From: a virus
Virus record (IMG/VR): IMGVR_UViG_3300036715_001049
Span: 1 to 21,854 of that record
Length of the DNA: 21,854 nt
Reading direction: 5' to 3' (one strand)
Of the stretch, positions 21,066-21,854 are shown piece after piece (the first letter of the stretch is position 1; every line of letters begins with the position of its first letter). A program made the translations under genes and the position numbers. The notes beneath the pieces were generated by a model. That model worked only from the letters and a program-made list of their open reading frames with translations. It did no database searches and had not been told where the DNA came from.

Positions 21066-21379
21066 GCTTCCCGCTCCCAGCGTTCCATCATCTGCCGGTC
21101 ACGCATCTGCTCGTAACGGTAGTCTGCTTCGTCAGCGGCATCCTCGGCCATGTCGTCATGGCTGCGGGCGATGGCCTGTTCGAGCAGCGCATCTTCCTCG
21201 GCATCGGACAGCGCAAAGGGCTTGCCGTTATGCGTGATGCTTTCGATCTCGCATTCGCCGCCCTCGGCTGGCTGCCAGTATGTCGCGGGAACAAACGGCG
21301 TGACGCTGTAGGTCACGTCCAGTTCGATCTCGTGCCGTCCGACCATGTGATCGACGGTGAAGTGGAAGGTGCGGCTCAT
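21062..21379 (-). CDS. Hypothetical acidic early protein (105 aa)
   Basis: Start ATG 21379-21377 overlaps the stop of the preceding gene (ATGA), and its own stop overlaps the next start. The 105-residue product begins with a beta-rich part ('FHFTVDHMVGRHEIELDVTYSV'), and ends in a strongly acidic then basic helix ('DDMAEDAADEADYRYEQMRD'). This resembles small proteins of unknown role in the early regions of sphingomonad and other alphaproteobacterial phages, but I cannot name a family. Confidence 0.72.
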   Translation of the reverse strand: MSRTFHFTVDHMVGRHEIELDVTYSVTPFVPATYWQPAEGGECEIESITHNGKPFALSDAEEDALLEQAIARSHDDMAEDAADEADYRYEQMRDRQMMERWEREA

Positions 21380-21663
21380 GGCCGAAACCCCCCAAACAAA
21401 GCAGCGCCCGGCAGTTCCTCGCCAATGCGGCAGGCACCATCGAACATGCTATCATCGGCAGCGTTTTCCAAATCGGCCCATGCGTCATCGAACGCGGCAT
21501 CCACCGGCTGCAATGCGTCAATGAATGCATCGCTGCGATCTAGGTTGCCGTCTGCGCCTTGGATAAGGTCCAGCATGATTGAAAGCTGGGCGCGTTCGTC
21601 AAGGCGGCGGTAAAGCGCGCGGACTTGGGCTAGCGGGGTGATGGGGGTGTAGGCGGTGGCCAT
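21376..21663 (-). CDS. Hypothetical early protein, first gene of the operon (95 aa)
   Basis: Start ATG 21663-21661, with GGAG about 11 nt upstream and two palindromic operators starting 34 nt upstream; thus probably the first gene transcribed from the controlled promoter. The 95-residue product is helical and acidic ('LAQVRALYRRLDERAQLSIM', 'DDAWADLENAADDSMFDGAC') with no membrane segment. Function unknown; it may be a small host-takeover or regulatory protein. Confidence 0.7.
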   Translation of the reverse strand: MATAYTPITPLAQVRALYRRLDERAQLSIMLDLIQGADGNLDRSDAFIDALQPVDAAFDDAWADLENAADDSMFDGACRIGEELPGAALFGGFRP

Positions 21664-21696
21664 GAGAAGGTGTCTCCGTTGTGGAAACCCTTCTGC

Positions 21697-21742
21697 CGTG
21701 TAGTCTGCTACACGTCAAGCAGAATAATGTAGTCTGCTACAT
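21697..21742. promoter_or_regulatory. Pair of palindromic operators in front of the early operon
   Basis: Two inverted repeats share the 14-bp core TGTAGTCTGCTACA. The left one, CGTGTAGTCTGCTACACG (21697-21714), is palindromic over 18 bp apart from its 4-nt centre; the right one, ATGTAGTCTGCTACAT (21727-21742), over 16 bp. The centres are 29 bp apart. A -35-like TTGACG reads leftward at 21718-21713, at the edge of the left operator, but no convincing -10 follows. This is the layout of a dimeric repressor (CI/Cro-like) controlling the early operon. The repressor gene is not in the window. Confidence 0.8.
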
Positions 21743-21748
21743 ATTTTT

Positions 21749-21847
21749 TCAGCGCAGGTCTTTCAGCGTGCATTGGCGATAGCGCCAACCCTGCGCACCG
21801 CCGGGGTATGTTACCCAATCCGAGCCGCACTGCCCGCGCGCCGTCAT
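21749..21847 (-). CDS. Possible small protein or C-terminus of a gene entering from the right (32 codons)
   Basis: From ATG 21847-21845 a 32-codon frame reads 'MTARGQCGSDWVTYPGGAQG', 'WRYRQCTLKDLR', stop TGA 21751-21749. It has two Cys, three Trp/Tyr-rich positions and codon style like its neighbours, and ends 7 nt before the right operator. The frame is also open upstream to the window edge (gat before the ATG), so it may be the end of a longer gene. Small size makes the call weak. Confidence 0.4.
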   Translation of the reverse strand: MTARGQCGSDWVTYPGGAQGWRYRQCTLKDLR

Positions 21848-21854
21848 ATCGGCT

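Noticed and set aside
21690-21718. A full sigma-70 promoter for the early operon
   Set aside because: A -35-like TTGACG is present on the - strand, but no convincing -10 hexamer lies 16-18 nt downstream, so only the operators are reported.
1-21854. CRISPR array or insertion sequence
   Set aside because: No regularly spaced repeats with spacers, no transposase motif and no terminal inverted repeats were seen; the repeats found are two-copy elements near attP and at the operators.

Overview
The window (about 62% GC by eye, dense short ATGA/TGATG gene overlaps, GTG/ATG starts with AGGAG-type ribosome sites) is part of a temperate tailed-phage genome. The likely host is an alphaproteobacterium, perhaps of the Sphingomonadales; this host guess rests on codon and GC style and on a tRNA-Arg(CCU) 5' half in the presumed attachment site, not on a database search. 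The virion module has an N4-gp56/DUF4043-type capsid, an SU10/P22-like adaptor, a nozzle-like protein, ejection-type proteins and no tape measure or tail tube, so it looks like a short-tailed (podovirus-like) particle. Terminase and portal should lie left of position 1; repressor and replication genes should lie right of 21854.

Layout, + strand (1-15413). Positions 1-8740 hold head and ejection genes: partial major capsid protein, a small structural protein, a terminator-like hairpin, adaptor, nozzle-like protein, a GNAT-like protein, two putative internal proteins and a lytic transglycosylase, ending with a 1014-residue ejection-type protein. Positions 8847-11581 hold a four-gene fibre module. 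Positions 11593-12403 hold a cassette of six tiny genes, five with a membrane segment. A helix-turn-helix/metallophosphoesterase fusion (12411-13571) follows. The lysis module (13887-15413) contains a T4-type lysozyme, a two-segment holin candidate and an Rz-like inner spanin with the Rz1-like lipoprotein embedded in another frame.

Layout, - strand (21847-15402). Two palindromic operators (21697-21742) sit in front of a long, almost gap-free early operon: four small unknown genes, ERF annealing protein, YqaJ exonuclease, SSB, a DUF968-like HNH protein, DUF1367, an excisionase-like protein and a tyrosine integrase. The integrase ends directly beside the presumed attP (16779-16874). That site holds the first 42 nt of a tRNA-Arg(CCU) between two copies of a 15-bp direct repeat. 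Beyond attP is a separate - strand cluster (HNH endonuclease, a gene with an apparent frameshift, an unknown gene) convergent with the lysis genes.

How it works together (inference): the early operon supplies recombination functions (ERF + YqaJ exonuclease + SSB) and, at its distal end, integration and excision; the + strand supplies virion assembly, DNA delivery and lysis. Because attP lies inside phage genes on both sides, the sequence reads as a non-integrated or circularly joined phage genome and not as a prophage edge.
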